Source of the DNA: Bacteroidaceae bacterium
Lineage (GTDB): Bacteria; Bacteroidota; Bacteroidia; Bacteroidales; Bacteroidaceae
DNA: 38,612 bases
Reading direction: 5' to 3'
Assembly (NCBI GenBank): GCA_017469685.1
Contig: JAFUFW010000023.1
Coordinates: 1-38,612, forward strand
The notes under the pieces were generated by a model. The model saw only the letters and a list, made by a program, of their open reading frames with translations. It was not told the DNA's origin and searched no databases. Shown piece by piece: positions 16,028 to 24,026 of this stretch (position 1 is its first letter; each line of letters begins with the position of its first letter). The position numbers were made by a program, and so were the translations under genes.

Positions 16028-18496
16028 ATGAAAAAGTTATTTACTCATTTCCTGGCGCTCGTTGCTTGCTTAGGCATCAGCATGAACGCCAATGCGCAGT
16101 TCAGCGCAACGATTGAAGCCTATCCTCTCGGATATGACGATGGAATACAAAAGGTTTCATTCTCTTTCGAAGAGATTGGCACACAGCTTGGCGTTCCCGC
16201 TACTGAGATCGCACAGGCCATGAATGACTGGCTGTCGAGCGAAGAAGAGCCGGCTGAAAACCTTTTCTTCCTGAAACTCGAGGATGGCACACTCTCAGCA
16301 GACTACACTCAGGGAGGACTCGGCGGCTTCTGGATGACCAAGAATCCCGCTACTCCCGTCGGTTGGACCGGTGAAGTCGGCGATGATGCCTGGTACAATA
16401 TTACCAGCGTAAGCGATGAAGAGCTGACCATAGCTATTGGTCAGCATCCGGATGCTTTCACTGTAGGCGAAGAGGTTAATGCTACGTTTGTACTCCAGTA
16501 CAACAGCAAGCAGGCCACATTCGACATTACCTTGAAAATCATCGAGAAGCCCAGCACCGACAAAGATCTTTCGTCGCTCGTTGTTCTGGGCGAGGTTAAC
16601 CAGAATCTCCCCCAATATCAGGGCGGTGCCACAAAGCAGCAGATCAACATCTCGGGCGTAGCTGCCACCATCGGCATTACCGATGAAGAGCTTGCTGCAA
16701 ACCTTGAAAACTACCTCTACACCGTAGACATGGAACTGCGCGGCGAGGACGAAGAAAGCCAGAGACCTTACAAGGCCAACACTCTGAGCAACAAGTCCAC
16801 TGCCAACGGCATTGGCTTCTGGCTCGCAGCCGTATGGGATGCTGAGAACGAAGCCTTCTCTAACGAGACAGCACGCTGCGTCTGGAGCGATCACGCCGCC
16901 TTCCGAACAATGTATGCTCAAGGCTTTGCCTACAACGCAGAGACTCACGAGCTGAGCTTCGAGACAGGTTTCGAGAACTCAAATCTCGAGTTGGGAACCC
17001 AGTATAAGTTCGACCTCTACTTCGTTAATGGTGTAATGGCTTTCCACATCACCAACACAATGACAATGACAGAGAAGCCTTATGTGGATCCCAACGAATA
17101 TGTCGAGGTCGGTTCTGAGGACGTTGAGATTGAATTCGACTATAGTTCTTCTCAATATGCCGGAGGTAATTTCACTGTTGACCTCGATGCTATATTGACA
17201 TTTATGGAGTGTGAGGCTTCCGACATTACTCTCTATGGTCTCCAGGATGAAGAGGGCAACTGGTCTGACGACTATGATGCCGTAGACTTCCGCGGCTTCT
17301 GGTTTACAGCCGAAGGTCTGGTATGCAAATATGCCAGCGGCTACTTCTATGCCGGCCCGACCTCTGAAAACGGGTGGGGTGAATGGCTTGTAGGCCAATA
17401 TCCCGGCAAGAATGAGGAAGGCGCAGACTTCTCAACGAAGCTCTTCCTCTTGAGCGGCAACAAGTATTATACCATCAACCTGAAGGTCATCATCAAGAAG
17501 GAAGACAACAGCGGCAATGTGGATCCTGAGGACTGGGAGAGCGTAGCCACCTGGAACATCAGCGCTTCCACAATGCCAAACACTTCCGGCGGATACGGTT
17601 GTGATGAAGAGCCTGCTATTGATGTCGATGCCCTCGAAGAACTCATCGGCTCAACAGGTACTCTCTATGGTCTGAAGAAGACCGAGGAAGGAGAGGTTTA
17701 CACCAAGGCCTGGAACTGTAATCCCACTCCGGGCTTCTACCTCACCGAGGATGGTTGGGTAGGTAGCTGGAGCGATGGCGACCCCTGGGCATTCTCCTAC
17801 CTGCCCGACGGCGAGCACGTGATCCGCTTCTTCCAGTATCCTGGCAAGAACGAGCTTGGCACAGTGCGCAAGGGAACCTTCTTCCTCGTCAACGAGAAGA
17901 CCGGCAAGATGGTGACCCTGAACCTCACGCTCATCTTTGGCGAAGCAACCAACTATGAGGACGTAGGCTCTACCGACGTACTTATCCCCGTAGCTAACGA
18001 GGACATTGACGTAGACCTCACCGCAGCCGTTGAAGGTCTGGGCATAGCAGCTGTCAGCGACGTGCTGGGCACCAACATGCGCGTAGTGCTCGACGACGGC
18101 CAGTGGAGCGAGGTTATGGGCGCCACCGACGGCGCTGCCATCAACATCAACGGCGGTCTCGATCTCAGCGACGGCAATGCTGATGCCTTGGTTTACATCT
18201 ATCCTATGCCCGGCAACGACGACAACACCCTCGTCCTCGAAGTAGAGAAGGGCAACGTTACACTCGAAGCTGGACAGAAAGTGCAGACGAAACTCTCCTT
18301 CGAGTATGAGGCAGAGGAAGGCACCCTCAAGCGCTACATCCTCAACATCACCATCGTAGACAAGGATACCTACGACGGCATCTCGAACGTAGCCACAAAG
18401 GCCGTGGCCGAGAAGGCTTACGACCTCAGCGGCCGCCGCAGCGACATGAGCCAGAAGGGCGTCTACGTTGTCAACGGCAAGAAGATTGTGAAATAA
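16028..18496 (+). CDS. Large multi-repeat surface protein (DUF4859-like) with T9SS tail
   Basis: 822-residue secreted protein. Residues 1-23 are a signal peptide (FLALVACLGISMNANA). The body is made of four or five homologous beta-rich modules of about 150 residues. Each has a GGFW/GFY-type core and a closing strand of TFDITLKII type: GGFWMTKN (about 98), GIGFWLAAV (about 260), RGFWFTAEG (about 421) and PGFYLTEDGW (about 566), with a more diverged module at 655-785. QYPGKNE recurs in modules 3 and 4. This resembles DUF4859 modules of Bacteroidetes surface proteins. The tail AYDLSGRRSDMSQKGVYVVNGKKIVK-like ending (from about 797) is a T9SS sorting signal. It is acidic and may be an adhesive or glycan-binding stalk. 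Modules have diverged too far to look like recent duplications. Confidence 0.75.
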   Translation: MKKLFTHFLALVACLGISMNANAQFSATIEAYPLGYDDGIQKVSFSFEEIGTQLGVPATEIAQAMNDWLSSEEEPAENLFFLKLEDGTLSADYTQGGLGGFWMTKNPATPVGWTGEVGDDAWYNITSVSDEELTIAIGQHPDAFTVGEEVNATFVLQYNSKQATFDITLKIIEKPSTDKDLSSLVVLGEVNQNLPQYQGGATKQQINISGVAATIGITDEELAANLENYLYTVDMELRGEDEESQRPYKANTLSNKSTANGIGFWLAAVWDAENEAFSNETARCVWSDHAAFRTMYAQGFAYNAETHELSFETGFENSNLELGTQYKFDLYFVNGVMAFHITNTMTMTEKPYVDPNEYVEVGSEDVEIEFDYSSSQYAGGNFTVDLDAILTFMECEASDITLYGLQDEEGNWSDDYDAVDFRGFWFTAEGLVCKYASGYFYAGPTSENGWGEWLVGQYPGKNEEGADFSTKLFLLSGNKYYTINLKVIIKKEDNSGNVDPEDWESVATWNISASTMPNTSGGYGCDEEPAIDVDALEELIGSTGTLYGLKKTEEGEVYTKAWNCNPTPGFYLTEDGWVGSWSDGDPWAFSYLPDGEHVIRFFQYPGKNELGTVRKGTFFLVNEKTGKMVTLNLTLIFGEATNYEDVGSTDVLIPVANEDIDVDLTAAVEGLGIAAVSDVLGTNMRVVLDDGQWSEVMGATDGAAININGGLDLSDGNADALVYIYPMPGNDDNTLVLEVEKGNVTLEAGQKVQTKLSFEYEAEEGTLKRYILNITIVDKDTYDGISNVATKAVAEKAYDLSGRRSDMSQKGVYVVNGKKIVK

Positions 18497-18532
18497 CACC
18501 CACCGCAGGCACAGAGTCTGCTGAATACGGGG

Positions 18533-18570
18533 AAAGGGAGTGAGCCACCGAGGCGTGGCGCACTCCCTTT
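18533..18570. terminator. Hairpin after the DUF4859-like gene
   Basis: AAAGGGAGTG / CACTCCCTTT are perfect 10-base arms, with inner GCCAC/GTGGC making a nearly continuous stem around a six-base loop. No T-run follows on plus, so it may act with the next hairpin or in mRNA stability. Confidence 0.6.
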
Positions 18571-18591
18571 CTGCATGTATCAGAAAACAAG

Positions 18592-18670
18592 CCCAAGGGT
18601 TTTTGGGAAAAGGCTTAAGGGTTTTGGCCAAAACCCTTGGCCTAATTGCCCAAAACCCTTAAGCCTTTTT
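18592..18670. terminator. Bidirectional terminator built from four AAGGGTTTTGG units
   Basis: Arms 18608-18627 and 18650-18669 are perfect 20-base complements (AAAAGGCTTAAGGGTTTTGG), ending in a T-run. AAGGGTTTT(T)GG occurs at 18595-18606 and 18617-18627, and its complement at 18628-18638 and 18650-18660, with 22-base spacing. The loop copy can also pair with the left arm (GGGTTTTGGCCAAAACCC, 18619-18636). It lies between convergent genes, so it would stop transcripts from both sides. Confidence 0.8.
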
Positions 18671-18676
18671 TTAACA

Positions 18677-19816
18677 TTACTTAAACATTCTCATCACATT
18701 GGCCGGCGGCCTGCCAGCAAGGAGCTCTGCGCGCATGAAATCCATTGCGGGTGCGACGTATGCGAAATAGCGGCGATAGCCATCGCAGAGATAGTTTTGG
18801 TGCTGGTCGCCGTCGGCCCCTGTAACGAAACGGTTGCGCAGGCACTCGCCATGGCAGGCGAAGAGCCACTGGCAGCGGCGGCATCGCTGCGAGAGTGCGT
18901 CGCGCTTGCTTCGCCCGAAGGTTTGCTGTTGCTGGCTCTGCAGCAGGGTGAGCAGGGGTGTCTGGCGAATATTGCCGAGGCGGTGGTCAGGGAAGACGAA
19001 GTGATCGCAGGCGTAGACCGAGCCGTCGGCCTCTATCGCGGCGGCGTGGCCGCACGTGCGGGCCAGCGTGCAGACGCCAGGTTCCACGTCCATCCACCCA
19101 GCCAGCGTAGCATCAAAAATCTGAACAAACATCTCACCCACATCGCGGCGCACCCACTCGTCGAAAACCGTGCACAGGAACGAGCCCCAGGCCTCGGGCG
19201 TAACGCTATAGGATGCCACACGGCCCTGCTCGCGCTCCACTACGGGCGTGAACTGCAAGTAGCGGCAGCCCAGCTCGCGGAAGAAGCGGTAGAAGGCCTG
19301 GGGTTCGAGGGCGGTGGCCTGGTTGACTGTTGCCATGGCGTTCCATTCCACATCGAACTGTCTGAGGCGCGCTATGCCGCGCATCACTTTGCCGTGAGTG
19401 GGTGCCCCGGCCGCATCGCGGCGGTAGGTGTCGTGTAGGTGCTCAGGGCCGTCGATGCTTATTCCCACGAGCCAGCCCTCGTCGCGCAGGAAACGGCACC
19501 AGTCGTCGGTGAGCAGTGTGCCGTTGGTCTGCAGCGAATTATCGATGCGGCGTCCTCCGGCATACAGGCGCTGCAACTTCACCACGCGGCGGTAGAAATC
19601 CAGCCCTCGCAGCGTAGGCTCGCCGCCATGCCATGTAAAGAGCACGCTGTCGGTTGTCTGCAGCTCGATGTACTGCCTTATGAATTCCTCGAGCAGCTCG
19701 TCTGTCATCACCTGGCGGGGCTTGTCGATATAGTAGCAGTAGTTGCATCGCAGGTTGCAGGCCGAGCCAACGGGCTTTGCCATGACGTAGACGGGACGAG
19801 AGAAGGGAGTTAACAT
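18677..19816 (-). CDS. Radical SAM/SPASM protein, anaerobic sulfatase-maturase type
   Basis: 379-residue radical SAM enzyme. The CxxxCxxC cluster is C20/C24/C27 (ACNLRCNYCYY). GGEPTLRG, SLQTNGTLL and GISIDGPEHLHD follow in the usual order. The C-terminal SPASM region carries the cysteines for auxiliary clusters (CTLARTCGHAAAIEADGSVYACDHFVFP; CRRCQWLFACHGEC). In this family, anSME enzymes oxidise a Cys or Ser in sulfatases to formylglycine in an O2-independent way. No sulfatase lies in the window, so its client is elsewhere or the enzyme modifies another peptide. It starts 14 bases after the prmC stop and is probably expressed from the prmC promoter. Confidence 0.9.
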   Translation of the reverse strand: MLTPFSRPVYVMAKPVGSACNLRCNYCYYIDKPRQVMTDELLEEFIRQYIELQTTDSVLFTWHGGEPTLRGLDFYRRVVKLQRLYAGGRRIDNSLQTNGTLLTDDWCRFLRDEGWLVGISIDGPEHLHDTYRRDAAGAPTHGKVMRGIARLRQFDVEWNAMATVNQATALEPQAFYRFFRELGCRYLQFTPVVEREQGRVASYSVTPEAWGSFLCTVFDEWVRRDVGEMFVQIFDATLAGWMDVEPGVCTLARTCGHAAAIEADGSVYACDHFVFPDHRLGNIRQTPLLTLLQSQQQQTFGRSKRDALSQRCRRCQWLFACHGECLRNRFVTGADGDQHQNYLCDGYRRYFAYVAPAMDFMRAELLAGRPPANVMRMFK

Positions 19817-19830
19817 ATATGCAATGGTAG

Positions 19831-20667
19831 TTAAGGACGTTGGGCCGTCAGGATGCGGGGGCGGGCGAGCTGGTCCTGGTGGATTTCCACGTCGGCATAT
19901 CCGGCCTCGAGGAAGACATGGCGCGTCTCGGAGTGCAGCGCGGCGTTTATTTCCAGGGCAAGGTGCCCGTCATCATGCAGAGCCATGAGGCCGATGCGGG
20001 CTATGGCCCGGTAGAAAAGGAGCGGGTCGGCATCGGGCACGAAGAGGGCGAGGTGTGGCTCGTGGTTGAGCACGTGGGCCGACATGTCTGCCGCCTCGCT
20101 CTCGCGGACGTAAGGCGGGTTAGAGACGAGGAGGTCGAAACGCTGCCCTAAGGGCGGTTCCCAATCAAGGACGTTGCAATGAAAGAATCTTACATTCTCA
20201 GCCTCGAGAGCCGAGGCGTTTTCCTGTGCCACGGCAAGAGCCTCGCTGCTAACATCCACGCCCATGACTTCAGCCTCGGGCATGGCCTTTGCCAGCGAAA
20301 TGGCTATGCAGCCGCTGCCGGTGCAGAGGTCGAGGACGGTCTGGGCAGAGGGCTGGATTTCACATGCCAACCGCACCAGCTCCTCGGTCTCAGGCCGCGG
20401 AATCAGCACGTCGGGCGTCACTTTGAAACGGTGGCCGCAGAAGGGCGCGAAGCCCAGTACGTGCTGCACAGGTTCACACTCTGCGAGGCGCTGCGCGATT
20501 TTTTCAAAATCCTTGCGCTCGTCTGCAGATAAAGTTGTATCTTTGCCGAGCAAAAGGTCAGTCAGCGTGAGGCCGAAGCGCTCTTCCATGACCATGCGCA
20601 CTATCGCACGAGCCTCGCCTGCGCCGTAGGCGGGCGTGAGTAGCCTTGTGAGTTCATTGGCATTCAT
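19831..20667 (-). CDS. prmC: Peptide chain release factor N5-glutamine methyltransferase
   Basis: 278-residue PrmC/HemK that methylates the GGQ glutamine of release factors RF1 and RF2. There is an N-terminal helical domain (about 1-75) and a class I methyltransferase domain with VLDLCTGSGCIAISLA (about 114-129) and the NPPY motif in LLVSNPPYVRESE (about 182). LGFAPFCGHRFKV and VLIPRPETEELV are typical linker segments. The ATG at 20667 lies only four bases after a TAACTTTG promoter box, so the mRNA is probably leaderless or nearly so. It is first in a two-gene unit with the radical SAM gene and diverges from ribD. Confidence 0.94.
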   Translation of the reverse strand: MNANELTRLLTPAYGAGEARAIVRMVMEERFGLTLTDLLLGKDTTLSADERKDFEKIAQRLAECEPVQHVLGFAPFCGHRFKVTPDVLIPRPETEELVRLACEIQPSAQTVLDLCTGSGCIAISLAKAMPEAEVMGVDVSSEALAVAQENASALEAENVRFFHCNVLDWEPPLGQRFDLLVSNPPYVRESEAADMSAHVLNHEPHLALFVPDADPLLFYRAIARIGLMALHDDGHLALEINAALHSETRHVFLEAGYADVEIHQDQLARPRILTAQRP

Positions 20668-20671
20668 AGTG

Positions 20672-20679
20672 CAAAGTTA
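20672..20679 (-). promoter_or_regulatory. -7 box of prmC (TAACTTTG), leaderless arrangement
   Basis: The minus strand reads TAACTTTG, then CACT, then the prmC ATG. With the Bacteroidetes start site a few bases after the box, transcription would begin at or next to the start codon. The -33 region is a TAATCCC/TAATCTC repeat tract (20685-20716). Confidence 0.6.
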
Positions 20680-20684
20680 TGAAA

Positions 20685-20716
20685 AGATTGGAGATTAGGG
20701 ATTAGAGATTAGGGAT
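20685..20716. repeat. Telomere-like GATTAGGGATTA tract upstream of prmC
   Basis: Repeated GATTRGRGATTA units run directly upstream of the prmC promoter box. Related tracts precede the tyrS box (about 4540-4560) and the tRNA-Leu box (35468-35500) in the same relative orientation. Confidence 0.75.
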
Positions 20717-20771
20717 TAAAGAAAAAAATATCCGTTTTTTTTTGCTTAATAGCCTTAAAAGGAGTGATTTT

Positions 20772-21824
20772 ATGACTGAAGAAGAGAAATATATGGCCCG
20801 ATGCCTGCAACTGGCACGCCACGGAGAGCTTACCACGGCGCCCAACCCGATGGTGGGAGCCGTAATAGTCCACGGCGGACGCATAATAGGCGAGGGTTGG
20901 CACCGGCGCTACGGCGGGCCCCACGCAGAGGTGAACGCCATCAGATCCGTGAAGGCGGCCGACGAAGGGCTGCTCGCCGAAGCCACCATCTACGTCAGCC
21001 TCGAGCCATGCTCCCACTATGGTAAGACGCCTCCCTGCGCAGAGCTGCTCATAAGCAAAGGGCTACGCAGGGTGGTAGTAGGTTGCCTCGACCCCAACGA
21101 GAAGGTGGCGGGGCGCGGCATAGCCATGCTGCGCGAGGCAGGAGTGGAGGTCACGGTGGGCTGCCTCGAAGAGGAATGCCGGCAGCTCAACCGCAAATTC
21201 ATGACCTTCCACAGCCTACACCGCCCATACATAACGCTCAAATGGGCCGAGAGCGCCGACGGCTTCATCGACCGCCGCCGCCAGAGCTGTGCCGACGGCC
21301 CTGCCGTGCGCTTCTCAACGCCCTGGACACAGATGCTCGTTCACCGCCTGCGCGCCACCCACGAAGCCATACTCGTAGGGCGCCGGACGTGGGAACTCGA
21401 CCTCCCGAGCCTGACCACAAGGGAGTGGCCGGGCCCGAGTCCGAAGCGGATTATTCTTACAGCGAGGGGCTCACTCCTCACTCCACAGCCCCCCCTCCCC
21501 GAGCCCCAACAAGGGAGCGAGTGGTCGCATTCTGCTTCAAAAAGAATAGTTCAGACAGATGAGCGTGAAGAAAACAATCCCACAACAGTATCCAACCTCC
21601 CCCTAAGCGGGGAGCCGGGAGGCTGGCAGAAGAACCGGGAAGGAGAGATGCCCTCTTCTTTGTTAGTCGAAGGCGGAGCCAAAACCTTGCAGTCGTTCAT
21701 CGATGCAGACCTGTGGGATGAGGCTTACATTGAGCGCACAGAGGCCGTTTTAGGCGACGGCGTTAAGGCTCCAGAAATGAAAACAGACCTAAAAGGACGC
21801 ACCGTTCACGTTAATTTTGCCTAA
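20772..21824 (+). CDS. ribD: Riboflavin biosynthesis deaminase/reductase with in-frame repeat insertion
   Basis: 350-residue bifunctional RibD: deamination of the pyrimidine intermediate and reduction of its ribose. The deaminase domain (about 1-145) has the zinc site HAEV (H51, E53) and PCSHYGKTPPC (C80, C89). The reductase domain begins near ITLKWAESADGFID (about 160) and includes ILVGRRTWELDLPSLT and LLVEGGAKTLQSFIDADLWDEA. Between ILTARGSLL (about 237) and LLVEGG (about 297) the expected roughly 40-residue stretch is replaced by about 60 residues of Pro/Ser/Glu-rich sequence (TPQPPLPEPQQGSEW, NLPLSGEPGG) encoded by palindromic repeat DNA. This may alter reductase activity. The start at 20772 has a good AAAAGGAG before it; an upstream in-frame ATG at 20742 lacks this. 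Confidence 0.9.
   Translation: MTEEEKYMARCLQLARHGELTTAPNPMVGAVIVHGGRIIGEGWHRRYGGPHAEVNAIRSVKAADEGLLAEATIYVSLEPCSHYGKTPPCAELLISKGLRRVVVGCLDPNEKVAGRGIAMLREAGVEVTVGCLEEECRQLNRKFMTFHSLHRPYITLKWAESADGFIDRRRQSCADGPAVRFSTPWTQMLVHRLRATHEAILVGRRTWELDLPSLTTREWPGPSPKRIILTARGSLLTPQPPLPEPQQGSEWSHSASKRIVQTDEREENNPTTVSNLPLSGEPGGWQKNREGEMPSSLLVEGGAKTLQSFIDADLWDEAYIERTEAVLGDGVKAPEMKTDLKGRTVHVNFA
21470..21660. repeat. Palindromic repeat element embedded in ribD
   Basis: Inverted G/C-rich segments are visible, for example CCTCCC and CTCCCC...GGGGAG...GGGAGG (about 21597-21622), and a C-rich block near 21487-21505. CATTCTGCTT (about 21529-21538) followed by GAATAG matches the reverse strand of the truB insert. 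The reading frame is kept throughout. Confidence 0.6.
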
Positions 21825-21884
21825 TAAATTGCAGAAAAAAGGTTTTTTAATACTCTCAAATTTCGCGCGCGCCACATTTATATG

Positions 21885-21892
21885 TACCTTTG
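21885..21892 (+). promoter_or_regulatory. -7 box of the DUF6242-porG operon (TACCTTTG)
   Basis: TACCTTTG fits TAnnTTTG and lies 27 bases before the ATG at 21919. A weak TTTC at 21861-21864 is near the -33 position. It should drive the envelope gene series. Confidence 0.7.
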
Positions 21893-21918
21893 CACCCACT
21901 TGTAAACAAAAACCATCA

Positions 21919-23241
21919 ATGAAGCAACTCACATACGTCCTCGCAGCAGTGTTTGCTGTAGCCTCAGCTTTCGTCGCTTGCAAGAGCGACGACGAATTGG
22001 AATACAGCAGTGACTGCTACATAAAATCCGTGGTGCTGGGCAACCTCTCTCGTACGATATATTCAAAAACCTCCTCGGGAGCTGACACTACTTACAGCGT
22101 AACCGTCACCGGTTCTTCGTTCCCGATGAGCATCAACCACGTCGAAGGCACAATAACCAACGCTACCCCACTGCCCATCAACACAGACCTCACGCGCGTG
22201 ACAGCCACCGTAAGTTCGCAGGGTCTCGTGGTCTATGCCACTGACGCCGACGCAGAGTCCTGGGCGCAGCTGACCTCAAAGGACACGCTCGACCTGTCGT
22301 CGCCTCTGCTGCTACGCGTCATTGCCACAGACGGGCTGAGCCACCGCGACTACCACATCTCGCTGAAGATGCGACAGGACGAAGCCGACAAGTACACATG
22401 GACACAGCTCTCAACGGTCAGCCGATTGGGCGAGCACACGGCAGTTAAGATGCTCGTGCCCGCCAGCGGCGGAATGGAGGCAAGCCTGCCACTGATCCTA
22501 AGCTCCGATGCCGACGGGGCCTGCTATGTCAGCAGCACTGCCAGCGCATCATCAGACTGGGCCGAGACACCCTGCAAGGGTCTGCCCGCAACAGCCGATG
22601 TCAGCACTGCCGTCTGTTTCGGAGGAGCCTACTGGCTCACCAGCACCGACGGACACCTCTACACCTCAGCCGACGCTGTAGAATGGGATGAGGAGCCCCA
22701 GACCGAAGGGCTCGCTCCAAAGCTCTTCGCGGCATCCAGCTCAGCGCTTTATGCCTCTGTGGCTGTCAGCGGCGGCACGGCCGTGGTCTGCTCAGCCGAC
22801 GGCTCTACATGGCAACAGATGCCGACAGAGGACACCATAGACGGTGAGATAGAAGCCGGAGTGACCTACACACAGGCCAACGGCAACCGGCGCGTGCTCG
22901 TTGCCACGGCTGCCGGCGCTGCCCAGACGTTCGACATCTGGAGCCTGCTCGAAGGCTACGAGAAGACCTGGACCCTGTTCTCCGACGACGAGCTCTACAC
23001 CTACCGCCTGCCCAAGAGCGGGCAACTCAGCATAGTAGCCTACAACAACCGGCTCTTTGCTTTCAACGGAACAGCCCTGCACATCAGCGACGACAACGGC
23101 ATCAACTGGAAGACCGACAGCTATGCCACGCTGCCCGACGGCATCGATGAAGTGCGCTCCGCAGCAACAATAGGCGAATATATCTACCTGCTCGCAGGCA
23201 ATCAACTCTGGCAGACACGGCTCAACAGCTACGGCGAGTGA
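21919..23241 (+). CDS. DUF6242-type lipoprotein
   Basis: 440-residue lipoprotein: signal peptide with lipobox FVAC at about residues 15-19 (LAAVFAVASAFVACKSDDE), then an N-terminal beta domain (about 25-150; YIKSVVLGNLSRTIYSKTSSGADTTYSVTVTGSSF) and a C-terminal propeller-like part with repeated short strands (YWLTSTDGHLYTSADAVEWDE, LHISDDNGINWKTDSYATLPDG) resembling BNR/sialidase-type blades. This matches the DUF6242 family, which I recall next to porG. I start at 21919, not at the upstream ATG 21817, because only this start gives a signal peptide and it follows the promoter. Function is unknown; outer-membrane association is inferred. Confidence 0.82.
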   Translation: MKQLTYVLAAVFAVASAFVACKSDDELEYSSDCYIKSVVLGNLSRTIYSKTSSGADTTYSVTVTGSSFPMSINHVEGTITNATPLPINTDLTRVTATVSSQGLVVYATDADAESWAQLTSKDTLDLSSPLLLRVIATDGLSHRDYHISLKMRQDEADKYTWTQLSTVSRLGEHTAVKMLVPASGGMEASLPLILSSDADGACYVSSTASASSDWAETPCKGLPATADVSTAVCFGGAYWLTSTDGHLYTSADAVEWDEEPQTEGLAPKLFAASSSALYASVAVSGGTAVVCSADGSTWQQMPTEDTIDGEIEAGVTYTQANGNRRVLVATAAGAAQTFDIWSLLEGYEKTWTLFSDDELYTYRLPKSGQLSIVAYNNRLFAFNGTALHISDDNGINWKTDSYATLPDGIDEVRSAATIGEYIYLLAGNQLWQTRLNSYGE

Positions 23242-23290
23242 GCCACAGACACCGACATACACAGCACCACTTAAGGCCGTCTCAACCACC

Positions 23291-24013
23291 ATGCACCGCA
23301 TAGCTGCCATAACAACAATCCTGCTCATAGCCTGCACCGCGCAGGCGCAGGACGGCGAGCTGCTGGATTATCAGCAGGAGATAGGCGGAGGCATAGGCCT
23401 GATGAGCTACATAGGCGATGCCGGCGGCGGAGTGCTCAAGAGCCCCGGAGCCATGGGCACACTCCTCTGGCGGCGCAACTTCAACCCGCGCATGGTGGTA
23501 GGCACAAGCCTCGGCTTCGGGAAGCTGCGCGGCAACAGCCACGGGCAGTTCTTCCCCGAAGACCCGCTCAGCCATTCGCCCGAAGGCGGCACGCCGGCTG
23601 CCGACATACGCTTCAGCCGCAACCTCGTGACGGCCGGCGCACAGTTCGAATTCAACTTCCTCGGCTACGGCATTGGAGCAGCCTACAAAGGCCTTTACCG
23701 CTGGACACCATACCTGCTCGCCGGAGCAGGCATCACGCTGGCCACGGGCGGCGGAGGCTCCGCAGCAGGAGCCTTACACATACCGCTTGGCTTCGGTCTG
23801 CGCTACAAACTGCGTCCACGCCTCAACGTCGGGCTCGAATGGAGCTTCAACTTCACCACCTCCGACCGCCTCGACGAGACTGACGCTGCCACGAAGCTCA
23901 ACGACCCATACGGCATAGAGAGCGGAATGTTCAAGAACAAGGACTGTTTCACACGGACATTCCTGTTCCTGACCTACGACATCTCGCCTAAATATCGGAA
24001 ATGCAATAATTAA
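23291..24013 (+). CDS. porG: Outer-membrane beta-barrel protein, PorG-like (DUF6089)
   Basis: 240-residue protein with a signal peptide (residues 1-19, [16 protein letters not shown]). It has alternating beta strands typical of a small outer-membrane barrel ([75 protein letters not shown]) and a C-terminal [12 protein letters not shown]. The [12 protein letters not shown] start and its position directly before uppS and bamA match PorG, a type IX secretion component in Porphyromonas. The T9SS role is inferred from family and position; tailed T9SS cargo is encoded at 13824 and 16028. It is 49 bases after the DUF6242 lipoprotein and 13 before uppS. Confidence 0.85.
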   Translation: MHRIAAITTILLIACTAQAQDGELLDYQQEIGGGIGLMSYIGDAGGGVLKSPGAMGTLLWRRNFNPRMVVGTSLGFGKLRGNSHGQFFPEDPLSHSPEGGTPAADIRFSRNLVTAGAQFEFNFLGYGIGAAYKGLYRWTPYLLAGAGITLATGGGGSAAGALHIPLGFGLRYKLRPRLNVGLEWSFNFTTSDRLDETDAATKLNDPYGIESGMFKNKDCFTRTFLFLTYDISPKYRKCNN

Positions 24014-24026
24014 CGCAAAAAAAATA

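Noticed and set aside
20680-20771. FMN riboswitch before ribD
   Set aside because: The interval is under 100 bases, consists mainly of the GATTAGGG tract and an A/T run, and cannot hold an FMN aptamer.
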